Positions 1 to 7,393 of a stretch of DNA of 17,066 nucleotides are shown here, one piece after another. A program made the translations under genes and the position numbers. This DNA is from DAOUAJ01 sp034433615. Its GTDB lineage: Bacteria; Chloroflexota; Anaerolineae; DUEN01. Position 1 is the first letter of the stretch, and each line of letters opens with the position of its first letter. The stretch covers positions 1-17,066 of the forward strand of contig DAOUAJ010000091.1 in NCBI GenBank assembly GCA_034433615.1. Reading direction: 5' to 3'. Under the pieces are notes generated by a model. The model was not told the DNA's origin, did not search any database, and saw nothing but the letters and a program-made list of their open reading frames with translations.

Positions 1-3000
1 CCTGACAGAGAGCGGTGATGACCTCGGACACTTTCCGGTCCGCGTGGAACACGATGGCGTTGTAGGGGCACAGGTTGTTGCAGATGCGGCAGCCACAGCA
101 CTTGTCTTCGTTGATGCGGGCACGCACCGGCTCCATCAGCACCGTGCCCTGGCTGATGAGGCTGGCCACCCGCGCGGCGGCCGCTGCACCCTGGGCCACC
201 GAGTCGGGAATGTCCTTGGGACCCTGGCAGGCGCCGGCGATGAAGACCCCCTCCGTCATCGTTGCCACGGGGTCCAGCTTGGGGTGGCGCTCGATGAAGA
301 AGCCATTAAAGTCACAACCCATGCTAAAGAGGTTAGCCACCTCCGGAGAGTCGTGGCGGGCCTCCATGGCAGGGCTGAGGATGACCATGTCCACCGGGAT
401 GCGCCGCTGTTTGCCAATGAGCGTGTCCTCGACCTGGACGATGAGTTTCCCCTCTTCGCCGGACAGGCGGGCGGCGTCGGTCACCTCCGCCACCTTCCCC
501 CGAATGAAGTGGGCCCCTTCCTCCAGCAGCCGGTGGTAGAACTCCTCGTACCCCTTGCCGGGTGTGCGCATGTCAATGTAGCAGTTGTAAACCTCGGTCC
601 CGGGCAGCCGTTCGTGGATCAGGTGGGCGAACTTCAGTGAGTACATGCAACAGACTTTGGAGCAGTATACGTGATAGTTCTGGTCACGGGAGCCAACGCA
701 GTGGATGATGGCGACGCTCTTGGGCGGAGTTTCCATGTCACGCAGCACGATCTTGCCGCCGGTAGGGCCGGCGGCGTTCACCATGCGCTCGAACTCCAGG
801 CTGGTGAAGACGTTGGCCAGCCGCCCGTAGCCGTACTGAGGGATGCGGCGTACGTCGAACAGATCGTAGCCAGTGGCTACGATGACATTGCCCACCTTAA
901 TCTCGAGGATCTCGTCCTGCTGCTCGAAGTCAATGGCGTTAGTGGGACAGAAGATCTGGCAAGCTTTGCACTTGCCGCGCTGGAAGTAGACGCAGTTCTC
1001 CACGTCAATGACCGGGTATTTGGGCACGGCCTGAGGAAAGGGGCGATAGATCACCTTGCGACGGCCCAGGCCGGCCTCGAAGGCCTCGTCCACGACCCGT
1101 CTGGGACACTTCTCCTCGCAGATGCCACAACCGGTGCACAGATCCTCGTTAACATGGCGTGCCTTCTTACGCACCGTTACGGTGAAGTTGCCCAGGTAAC
1201 CGTCAACCTTCTCCACCTCGCTGTAACTGAGCAGGGTGATATTGGGATGCTGGTCCACCTCCACCATTTTGGGGGTCAGGATGCAGTTGCTTACCACAAA
1301 GGCCCCTTTGGGGATAAACCGATGGGTGCCCTCGACCGTAATATCGTACACATATTCTCCATCTTTAGGGACATTCCGGACATTGGCGACTTCATCCAGA
1401 TAAAAATCCCACTCCAGGAAGCGTCGCAGGCGTTGGAGATCAGCGTCATCCGGTGGCACGCTGTCCTGTAGATACGTTACCAATCTATGTAACGTTGGTC
1501 TCGTGACCCGCCATTCTCCCTGCTCTATTGCCCTTGAATTGGAACGCGAGATTGGCAGATTAGTAGCTGGGATAGCGTATTTTGTCCTGATCCGGTGGAG
1601 TAAACGGCCACATTCCAAGGGAAGAGATTCGAAAACACCTCCTTGGGATTTGGTACGCCCCTCCAGGATTTGCAGTATCTCGGCCAGGCGTTCTTTTTTC
1701 CGCGAGTGACAGGAATCCACACGATAGATGAATTGCCTGACGTCCTCGTGGTTCGCTATCTCCAGGTTGACTCGATCCTGATAGCCAAAGATGTTACTTA
1801 GAATCCCGATTCTCTTGAGGAGGAGATGAATGCTCTCGGCCCGTGCTACTTCATCACGACCAAAGTGATAGTAAATCCTGGCCCCGGTTCCATCGCCATG
1901 CAAGCGACAGGAACCGTCCCCGTCAAAATAGCCCTGCAAGAAAGCAGCGATCAGGTCCTCTCGCAGTTTAAACACCGGCTTGAAGTGGTTGGCGATCAGA
2001 TTTTGTGTAACTGCAGCCAGGAGCCGATTCTTGATGGATGTAGCTTGTGCGCCGTCGCTGTGTGGGTGGAAGCGAATTGGACGATTAGGAAATACGGTTT
2101 GGTATGCCCTTGAGAAGGCTTCCACCAAAGCAGAATCAGTATTGGCGAACTGCACTTCCAACCTTTCGGCTTGAGAGGAAGATACCGAACCATCCGAAGC
2201 GATGAGGCCAATGAGGTAGAGCAGATCTCTACTCACGTACTCCGATCCGATCTCGGTATGATGTCCTCCCTTGTAGGTTATGGTCTTGATTTTGCCGGCG
2301 ATCTCTTCCCACTCCAGATGCGTCGACATGCATATTGTTCGCAAATCCCCCAGAAAGAGGTGCCTTTCCCCTTGGTAAAGGTTCTTGACTCTGATCCCCA
2401 GCTTCTTTGCCGCATTCTCCAAACTGCCGAACGTATCCTGCAAGACTTCCTTGGCCATTTGTTTCAAGTCCGGATTCACAACCAAGACATCGTCAGGTAG
2501 CAGGTCGACGACTCGCATATCGGTGGTCTGGATAGCAATCTTACGCGGGGCGTACAGTCTATGGCCTGGGCGGAGGAATTGGCTTTCCAGCCAGATGGGG
2601 CCTTCGGGGGAATCCACCAGTACTCGATGGTCGGGAGTCAGTCTGAGGCTCAACCCTGTCCGGGTTTCGATTTCAATCAGGTGGCGGGGTGCCGGGAGTT
2701 TCTGCACATCAACGATTCGAGCTGCTTCACAGGTCCTCCCGTTTTGAGATAGAACAGTCCGTCGATCGACTCCTGGGTTAAATCCCTCTACCAAATCGCC
2801 TATGGGTACGAATGTTCCATCACCCAATATGATTTCCTCCGAGTAAGGCAGACACGCTGAGCAGTCAAGTGTAGGGAAGGTCTTGTCCAGTTGGGCCATG
2901 TGGCCGCCGATGGAAGGCTCTCGCTCCACCAGGTAGACGTGGTAACCTGCGTTGGCCAGCTCCAATGCTGCCGTAATGCCGGCGATGCCGCCGCCCACGA

Positions 3001-3436
3001 TCAGGGTGTTGGGGTTGATGTCTACCGGCAGGGGCTCCAGTGGCTGATGATGGATCACCCGTTCGATGGCGGCCTTGATCAGGGCCTTAGCCTTCCCCGT
3101 CGCCGCGCCTTTGTCATGGGTGACCCAGGAGTCGTGCTCCCGAATGTTGGCCATCTCGAACAAGAAGGGGTTCAAACCAGCCCGTTGACAGGTCATCCGG
3201 AAGGTCTTCTCGTGCATATGGGGGGAGCAGGCTGCGACCACCACCCGGGTCAGGCCCAACTCCTTGATGTCCTTCTCGATCAGTTCCTGCCCCAGGCTGG
3301 AGCACATGAACTTGTAGTCGCGAGCGACGGCCACATGGGACTGCCCACCAGCCCAACGGGCTACCCCCTCCACGTCCACCGTGCCAGCGATGTTAGTACC
3401 GCAGTGGCAGATGTAGACTCCGACTTTTTCGCTCAT
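1..3436 (-). CDS. hdrA: HdrA-like heterodisulfide reductase subunit A, interrupted by an intein; 3' end off window
   Basis: FAD/iron-sulfur electron-transfer subunit of the CoB-CoM heterodisulfide reductase A family, a cytoplasmic flavoprotein that in known Hdr complexes can bifurcate electrons to ferredoxin and a disulfide. The frame is open from the ATG at 3436 to the left edge (1145 codons, no stop). Residues 1-130 form the N-terminal HdrA domain (CHCGTN at 10-15). A Rossmann FAD motif follows (VGGGIAG, 147-153), then GGHMAQLDKTFPTLDCSA up to residue 194. Residues 195-717 are an intein. The C-extein resumes with CILTPKM, then an inserted ferredoxin domain (CTGCGICEEKCP and CKACQIFCP) and the start of a C-terminal ferredoxin (CCGCRICNNLCP). 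Without the intein 622 residues are visible, close to an ordinary HdrA, so only a short tail should be missing unless it carries a C-terminal fusion. An AAAGGA site precedes the ATG. It lies 44 bp behind the membrane oxidoreductase gene, so it is probably the last or near-last cistron of the cluster. Confidence 0.93.
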   Translation of the reverse strand, partial: MSEKVGVYICHCGTNIAGTVDVEGVARWAGGQSHVAVARDYKFMCSSLGQELIEKDIKELGLTRVVVAACSPHMHEKTFRMTCQRAGLNPFLFEMANIREHDSWVTHDKGAATGKAKALIKAAIERVIHHQPLEPLPVDINPNTLIVGGGIAGITAALELANAGYHVYLVEREPSIGGHMAQLDKTFPTLDCSACLPYSEEIILGDGTFVPIGDLVEGFNPGVDRRTVLSQNGRTCEAARIVDVQKLPAPRHLIEIETRTGLSLRLTPDHRVLVDSPEGPIWLESQFLRPGHRLYAPRKIAIQTTDMRVVDLLPDDVLVVNPDLKQMAKEVLQDTFGSLENAAKKLGIRVKNLYQGERHLFLGDLRTICMSTHLEWEEIAGKIKTITYKGGHHTEIGSEYVSRDLLYLIGLIASDGSVSSSQAERLEVQFANTDSALVEAFSRAYQTVFPNRPIRFHPHSDGAQATSIKNRLLAAVTQNLIANHFKPVFKLREDLIAAFLQGYFDGDGSCRLHGDGTGARIYYHFGRDEVARAESIHLLLKRIGILSNIFGYQDRVNLEIANHEDVRQFIYRVDSCHSRKKERLAEILQILEGRTKSQGGVFESLPLECGRLLHRIRTKYAIPATNLPISRSNSRAIEQGEWRVTRPTLHRLVTYLQDSVPPDDADLQRLRRFLEWDFYLDEVANVRNVPKDGEYVYDITVEGTHRFIPKGAFVVSNCILTPKMVEVDQHPNITLLSYSEVEKVDGYLGNFTVTVRKKARHVNEDLCTGCGICEEKCPRRVVDEAFEAGLGRRKVIYRPFPQAVPKYPVIDVENCVYFQRGKCKACQIFCPTNAIDFEQQDEILEIKVGNVIVATGYDLFDVRRIPQYGYGRLANVFTSLEFERMVNAAGPTGGKIVLRDMETPPKSVAIIHCVGSRDQNYHVYCSKVCCMYSLKFAHLIHERLPGTEVYNCYIDMRTPGKGYEEFYHRLLEEGAHFIRGKVAEVTDAARLSGEEGKLIVQVEDTLIGKQRRIPVDMVILSPAMEARHDSPEVANLFSMGCDFNGFFIERHPKLDPVATMTEGVFIAGACQGPKDIPDSVAQGAAAAARVASLISQGTVLMEPVRARINEDKCCGCRICNNLCPYNAIVFHADRKVSEVITALCQ
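1286..2854 (-). other. Intein with LAGLIDADG homing endonuclease inside HdrA (523 aa)
   Basis: In-frame protein intron that should excise itself and join the HdrA exteins. Cys1 is codon 2854-2852; the last Asn is codon 1288-1286; the +1 extein residue is Cys (1285-1283). Removing it restores LDCSA-CILTPKM, the usual HdrA motif. Splicing blocks: block A CLPYSEEIILGDG (1-13); block B LTPDH (T73, H76); block F YVYDITVEGTHRF (501-513); block G AFVVSN (518-523). Endonuclease motifs: YLIGLIASDGS (213-223, D221) and FLQGYFDGDGS (305-315, D313). A probable helix-turn-helix segment (SLENAAKKLGIRVKNLYQG, about 144-162) precedes the endonuclease and may bind DNA. The penultimate residue is Ser522, not the usual His. 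Sampled 60-bp lines of the intein are about 50% GC against 60-73% in sampled extein lines, consistent with horizontal entry. No stop or frameshift occurs in any of the 523 codons. Confidence 0.95.
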
Positions 3437-3480
3437 AAGCTCTTATCCTTTCGTAAGCAGTTCCAGTCCTCCAATCACGT

Positions 3481-5484
3481 TCACAATGCTTCATGAACCA
3501 ACTCGATCAGGTCCTTGACGATGAGACGATCCTGGTAACCAGTGGTCTTCACCGCATCCTGATACATGGTGACGTCCTTAGGGCAGGCAACCACGAAGAC
3601 TTGCACGCCATCAAGCCCCACAGCCTCGCGAATGCGTGCCTCGCTGGAACGCTCCTTGACCTCAGCTTCTTCCACCCAAATACGCCCTCCACCGGCGCCG
3701 CAACAGAAGGCCCGATCACGGTGGCGCGGCATCTCAACCAGTTGGCAGCCGGTCGCTTCGATCACCCGGCGCGGCGCGTCGTACACCCCGTTGTAGCGGC
3801 CCAGGTAGCACGGGTCGTGGTAGGTGACCTTGTAGCCCAGTTTCTTGCTGAGCTTAAGTTGGCCGGAAGCGATCAGTTGGTCCAACAGTTCAGTGTAGTG
3901 CAGCACCGGACGGCGGCCATTACCGTTGGCCGGGTACTCGTTCTTGAGCGTATTGTAGGAGTGAGGGTCGGTGGTGACGATGGCCTGGAATTGGCATTTG
4001 CTCAGTGCCGCCGCGTTCCTCTCGACCAGCATCTCAAACAGGCCCTCTTCGCCTACGCGGCGCACATCGTTGCCGGCGTTACGCTCGCCCTCGTATAGGA
4101 TGCCGAAGTTCAGACCGCCCTTCTGGAACACCTCGGCCGTCTTGCGCGTGATCTCGGTCAAACTGGCGTGATACGAAGCGTAGTCGCCGACGAACCACAG
4201 GTATTCAACTGGCTCCTTGCGGGCATCTTTGATCCTGGGCTGGATGGGCTGAGTCCACTTAGCGCGCGCCCGCTCGGATTGGCCAAAGGAGTTGCCATAG
4301 CGACCCAGGTTGGCCAGCGCCTCCTGGAGTTGGGTGTCAATCTGTCCCTCGTTGACCAGATAGCGGCGCATGTCCACAATGGATGAGAGGTGGTCTATGA
4401 ATACCGGGCAGACTTCGACACAGGCTCGGCAGGTCGTGCACGCCCACAGCTCTTCCGCCGTGACCACATCACCATGCAAAGCGCGTCCGTTACTCCGCTC
4501 CCAGAGATGTGCGCCTAGCTTGATCATGACATCCCTTGGAGAGAGGCTCAGACCACTGGCATAGGCCGGACAATTATCCTGGCAACGTCCACACCGTATG
4601 CAGGCTTCGAAGTCCAAAATCTCTTTCCAGGTGAAATCACGCCACTCTTTCACGCCTACCCCGCTGCCAGAACGCGCCGGAGCCAGCGCGCCGGCCGGCT
4701 GCAAGGAGCGAAAGAAAATGTTCACTGGAGCAGCCACAACGTGGAACAATTTGGTGAAGGGGATGCTGGCGATTAAAGTGAAAGCAATCAGCCCGTGAGT
4801 GATCCACAAAGTCAGATGCAGGACACGGTTGGTCGGATCACCCATGGCGATGAAGACCGAGGCCAGCGCGTTGCCCACCGGCGACCAGGGTGCCCAGTCC
4901 GGCTCAATGACTGCGATGCGTAGCCCTTCGATCAGGTAGCCGGTGATGGCGACGAGCACCAGCATGACGATAGCGTAGGCATCGTCCCAAGCGAAGCTCC
5001 GTCCCGACACATTCTGCCGGACGGCCACAGGCTGCAAGCGCGGCGGACGGACAACGTAGCGACGGTAGGCCGCCATCCCCAGGCCAACCAGCAACAATAC
5101 CCCGAAGATGTCCAGGATCAACTCATACAGCACGTAGATCCCACCGGTCAGGAACTGGAAGCCCAGGAAAAGGTGAGTCACATCCCAGTCCACGGTCGCC
5201 AGGATGGTCCCCATGAAGAGCGCCACCATCCCCCAGAAGATCGTCAGGTGCATGATCCCTGCGTAAACGTCCTGCGTCGTTCGGAGTTGCCCTACCGCAT
5301 GAACTAACACGGATAGCAAGCGCCTGCCCAGTTGGTCGGTGCGCCGCTCCGGCTGGCCCAGCCGCCAGCGCTGGACACGACGGAACACCCCGTAAGCGAA
5401 CACGAGGATGGTCAGCAGTCCCAAAACGTACTGCCCGATCTCCGCCCAGTGGGGGATGTTCCAGAAAGTTTCTCGGACAGGCAT
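3481..5484 (-). CDS. Membrane iron-sulfur oxidoreductase, NarI-like + ferredoxin + CCG domains (ETF:menaquinone oxidoreductase type)
   Basis: 667-residue integral membrane protein, probably passing electrons between ETF and the quinone pool. Domain order: a NarI-like cytochrome b region (helices near 15-35, 75-97, 112-140, 170-190 and 222-250) with candidate heme ligands H62, H79, H223, H230 and H248; a two-cluster ferredoxin (C295/298/301/305 and C349/352/355/359); then two HdrD-type CCG modules. The first module (about 430-515) has lost its cysteines: Asp434 at the first position, NAGND instead of CCG, and TTDPHS at the CxxC site. The second keeps C559, C594-C595 and C634 but has Asp where the last CxxC cysteine would be. 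This order is that of the EMO/FadF family of ETF:menaquinone oxidoreductases, and the gene lies 20 bp behind etfA. An HdrE-HdrD-type role is the alternative. Start: ATG at 5484, with a weak GGGGTAA upstream, so translational coupling to etfA is likely. Confidence 0.85.
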   Translation of the reverse strand: MPVRETFWNIPHWAEIGQYVLGLLTILVFAYGVFRRVQRWRLGQPERRTDQLGRRLLSVLVHAVGQLRTTQDVYAGIMHLTIFWGMVALFMGTILATVDWDVTHLFLGFQFLTGGIYVLYELILDIFGVLLLVGLGMAAYRRYVVRPPRLQPVAVRQNVSGRSFAWDDAYAIVMLVLVAITGYLIEGLRIAVIEPDWAPWSPVGNALASVFIAMGDPTNRVLHLTLWITHGLIAFTLIASIPFTKLFHVVAAPVNIFFRSLQPAGALAPARSGSGVGVKEWRDFTWKEILDFEACIRCGRCQDNCPAYASGLSLSPRDVMIKLGAHLWERSNGRALHGDVVTAEELWACTTCRACVEVCPVFIDHLSSIVDMRRYLVNEGQIDTQLQEALANLGRYGNSFGQSERARAKWTQPIQPRIKDARKEPVEYLWFVGDYASYHASLTEITRKTAEVFQKGGLNFGILYEGERNAGNDVRRVGEEGLFEMLVERNAAALSKCQFQAIVTTDPHSYNTLKNEYPANGNGRRPVLHYTELLDQLIASGQLKLSKKLGYKVTYHDPCYLGRYNGVYDAPRRVIEATGCQLVEMPRHRDRAFCCGAGGGRIWVEEAEVKERSSEARIREAVGLDGVQVFVVACPKDVTMYQDAVKTTGYQDRLIVKDLIELVHEAL

Positions 5485-5504
5485 GTAGTCTTACCCCGTT
5501 AATC

Positions 5505-6479
5505 TCAGGTTGACTTGATCTGTTGGACTTTTTCGGTCAGCACCGGGGCCAGATCGAGCAGATCAACTGTGGCCCCATATTTCGCCATATTGAAGATCGG
5601 GGCGGCGGGGTCGGTGTTGATAGCGATGACCACTTCGCTGTCGCTCATGCCCTCGATGTGCTCCGGAGCGCCGCTGATGCCCAAAGCCAGGTAGACTTTG
5701 GGCTTAACCTTCTTGCCTGACTTGCCCACCAGCCGCGTCGTCGGCAGCCAGCCCTGATCCACCACCGGGCGCGAGGCACACACCACACCGCCTAGCGCTT
5801 CCGCCAACGCCTCCGCAAGCTCTATGTTGTCCTGCCGCTGGATGCCGCGCCCGACGGCGACTAGGATCGGCTCTTTGGAGATATCCACGTCACCGACCTC
5901 CGGCTCGATGTACTGCTTCAACGTGACGCGTAGTTCCTCCAGCGCTGGGGCCGTCATCGGGGTTATCACGGGGGCCTGTGTGCTCCGTCCCTGCTCCGGC
6001 TTGAAGCCACCGGGGATCATCGTCACCAGGGCTGTTGGGCCGGGCAGATCGCCTTCGGCCATGATCTTGCCACCACAGATCTGGCTGACGAATTTGAGCG
6101 CCCCGTCGTCGGCGCGGACGCTGTGGCATTGGCTCACCAGCGGCAGCCCCAGCCGGGCAGAAAGCCCGCTGGCCACATCCATACCGACCGAAGTGTGGCC
6201 AAACAGCACCGCACGCGGTGCGTTATCACTAATCAGGCTGACCAACACCTTCTGGTAGGCGTCCGAGGTGAACTCGGCCAGGACCGGGTGGTCCACGTAC
6301 AGCACCCGGTTGGCGGCCAAATCACCTGCCAGCCCTTGCGCGTCGTGGCCCAGCAATACGGCCACTACGTCTCCCCCTGTTCCTTCGGCCAGCACACGCG
6401 CCGCTGCCAGCATCATGTAGGAGATGTCTGCTACCTGGCTCCGCAAGTGTTCAACGACAACGTAGATGTCCCGATTCAT
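5505..6479 (-). CDS. etfA: Electron transfer flavoprotein alpha subunit
   Basis: 324 residues, normal length for EtfA. It forms the FAD-binding heterodimer with EtfB and carries electrons between flavoprotein dehydrogenases and the membrane or Hdr partner. The N-terminal alpha/beta domain spans about 1-190. The C-terminal FAD domain (about 204-320) shows VAVGRGIQ (207-214), CASRPVVDQGWLP (234-246), VGKSGKKVKPKVYLALGISG (251-270) and INTDPAAPIFNMAKYG (287-302). The usual GISGAIQH is GISGAPEH here (267-274), so the His is kept but Ile-Gln has become Pro-Glu. Start: ATG at 6479 with AAGGAG 7 nt upstream. The gene follows etfB after a 100-bp gap that holds a large imperfect inverted repeat, an unusually wide spacing for an etfBA pair. 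Confidence 0.95.
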   Translation of the reverse strand: MNRDIYVVVEHLRSQVADISYMMLAAARVLAEGTGGDVVAVLLGHDAQGLAGDLAANRVLYVDHPVLAEFTSDAYQKVLVSLISDNAPRAVLFGHTSVGMDVASGLSARLGLPLVSQCHSVRADDGALKFVSQICGGKIMAEGDLPGPTALVTMIPGGFKPEQGRSTQAPVITPMTAPALEELRVTLKQYIEPEVGDVDISKEPILVAVGRGIQRQDNIELAEALAEALGGVVCASRPVVDQGWLPTTRLVGKSGKKVKPKVYLALGISGAPEHIEGMSDSEVVIAINTDPAAPIFNMAKYGATVDLLDLAPVLTEKVQQIKST

Positions 6480-6499
6480 TGATGTTCTCCTTACGTGTT

Positions 6500-6569
6500 A
6501 CGTAAAGCGTAAAACGTAAAAAGAGTAATCACACAGGGAGACCCATCCATTACGTTTTACGTTTCACGT
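6500..6569. repeat. Imperfect inverted repeat of GTAAAAC-like heptamers between etfB and etfA
   Basis: The left arm at 6500-6519 and the right arm at 6550-6569 are complementary at 18 of 20 positions, with a 30-bp loop. Each arm consists of a 7-bp unit (CGTAAAA-like) repeated with variation, and related units continue at 6491-6499 and 6570-6575. In the minus-strand transcript the hairpin would end just before the Shine-Dalgarno sequence of etfA, so it could affect etfA translation, processing or attenuation. It may equally be one of the passive heptamer arrays seen elsewhere in the window. Confidence 0.75.
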
Positions 6570-6579
6570 TTTACGAAAC

Positions 6580-7344
6580 TCATAGCACGCCCACTTCTTT
6601 GAATATCTCAATTAGCCTGGCGGCGACCTCATCCACGTCCCCTTCAATCATCGTCGCCCGCTCGGCGACCTCCGGCTGGAACATGCGGCCGACGCTCGGC
6701 CCACCGCTGAGGTCTAACCCGGCTATCTCTTGCTCCTCAATGGTAGCACTCTTCATCGCCTGACGGACCTTGCTAACAGCCACGTAACGCGGCGGTTGCT
6801 CCGCAGCCTGAATCCCCAACACGGCCGGCAACGTCACTTCCATCTCGGCGATCAGCCCACCAGGGTACTCCTTGCGTACTGTGACCTTGCCGTCAGTCGC
6901 CGTCACGCCAGCCACGTAACCGACGTAAGGCATGCCCAGGTACTCCGCCAGCAGCGGCCCCACCGGCCCGTCCAGGTCGTTGTGGGCCTGTACGCCGGTC
7001 AGCGCCAAATCGGGCTGGAGCTCTTTAACGACGGCCACAAGGGCGCGAGCCAGGGCGTGATTATTCACCCCGCTCCCGAACTCTCCGCTGAGTTTGATCA
7101 GCCGGTCGGCGCCTTTGGCTGCCGCGGTGAAGAGGACATCATCCACCCCTTCAGAGTCCGGGGCCACGATCGTCACCTGGCCCCCGCCGCGTTCTTTGAG
7201 CAGGATAGCCTGCTCGATAGCGTGGTCGTCGAATTCGTTGATGATCCAGCGCAACCAGGTGGTGTCCAAAGCAGCGCCGCTCTCGTCAATGGCAAGTTCT
7301 TCAACCAGGTCAGGCACGAGTTTGATTGGAACCACAATGTTCAT
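6580..7344 (-). CDS. etfB: Electron transfer flavoprotein beta subunit
   Basis: 254 residues. It begins MNIVVPIKLVPD, as ETF beta subunits do. The family signature is visible at about 156-198: VRKEYPGG, then TLPAVLGI, then PPRYVAVSKVRQA. The nucleotide-binding loop reads GVQAHNDLDGPVGPLLAEYLG (117-137, shown here only as landmarks G117, D123, G126 and G129), which differs from both the classical AMP-type loop and the usual NADH-bifurcating loop, so I cannot say whether this ETF bifurcates. I chose the ATG at 7344 because a GGAGG lies 5 to 6 nt upstream. A longer frame to 7383 would only add residues encoded by an 8-bp repeat. It sits between the HdrD-like gene and etfA in the same operon. Confidence 0.95.
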   Translation of the reverse strand: MNIVVPIKLVPDLVEELAIDESGAALDTTWLRWIINEFDDHAIEQAILLKERGGGQVTIVAPDSEGVDDVLFTAAAKGADRLIKLSGEFGSGVNNHALARALVAVVKELQPDLALTGVQAHNDLDGPVGPLLAEYLGMPYVGYVAGVTATDGKVTVRKEYPGGLIAEMEVTLPAVLGIQAAEQPPRYVAVSKVRQAMKSATIEEQEIAGLDLSGGPSVGRMFQPEVAERATMIEGDVDEVAARLIEIFKEVGVL

Positions 7345-7349
7345 CGTTA

Positions 7350-7356
7350 CCTCCTC
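7350..7356 (-). promoter_or_regulatory. Ribosome binding site of etfB
   Basis: GAGGAGG on the minus strand, about 5 nt before the ATG at 7344. It decides the EtfB start against the longer frame that begins at 7383. Confidence 0.8.
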
Positions 7357-7357
7357 A

Positions 7358-7393
7358 CCATAGCCATCCAGCCATCTAGCCACCTGGCCATCT
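7358..7393. repeat. Short degenerate 8-bp tandem repeat between hdrD-like gene and etfB
   Basis: About four degenerate copies of a unit like GCCATCTA (plus strand TAGCCATCCAGCCATCTAGC and its continuation) fill the 49-bp gap between the two genes. Copies differ at one to three positions. It looks like the same class of short tandem array as the others in this window, although its period is 8 rather than 7. Confidence 0.6.

Noticed and set aside
44..1471. Long plus-strand open frames (198 and 266 codons) opposite hdrA
   Set aside because: They are antisense shadows of the C-extein of HdrA, whose minus-strand frame has clear FAD and ferredoxin motifs.
1826..2752. Plus- and minus-strand short frames within the intein region, which could suggest a degraded or intergenic region
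   Set aside because: The minus-strand HdrA frame is uninterrupted through all 523 intein codons; the others are out of frame and have no recognisable motifs.
2891..3496. 201-codon plus-strand frame
   Set aside because: Antisense to the N-terminal domain and Rossmann fold of HdrA; no ribosome binding site or motif.
6495..7393. The tandem repeats at 6500-6569 and 7358-7393 as a CRISPR array
   Set aside because: Units are 7 to 8 bp with no spacers; they are simple degenerate repeats.
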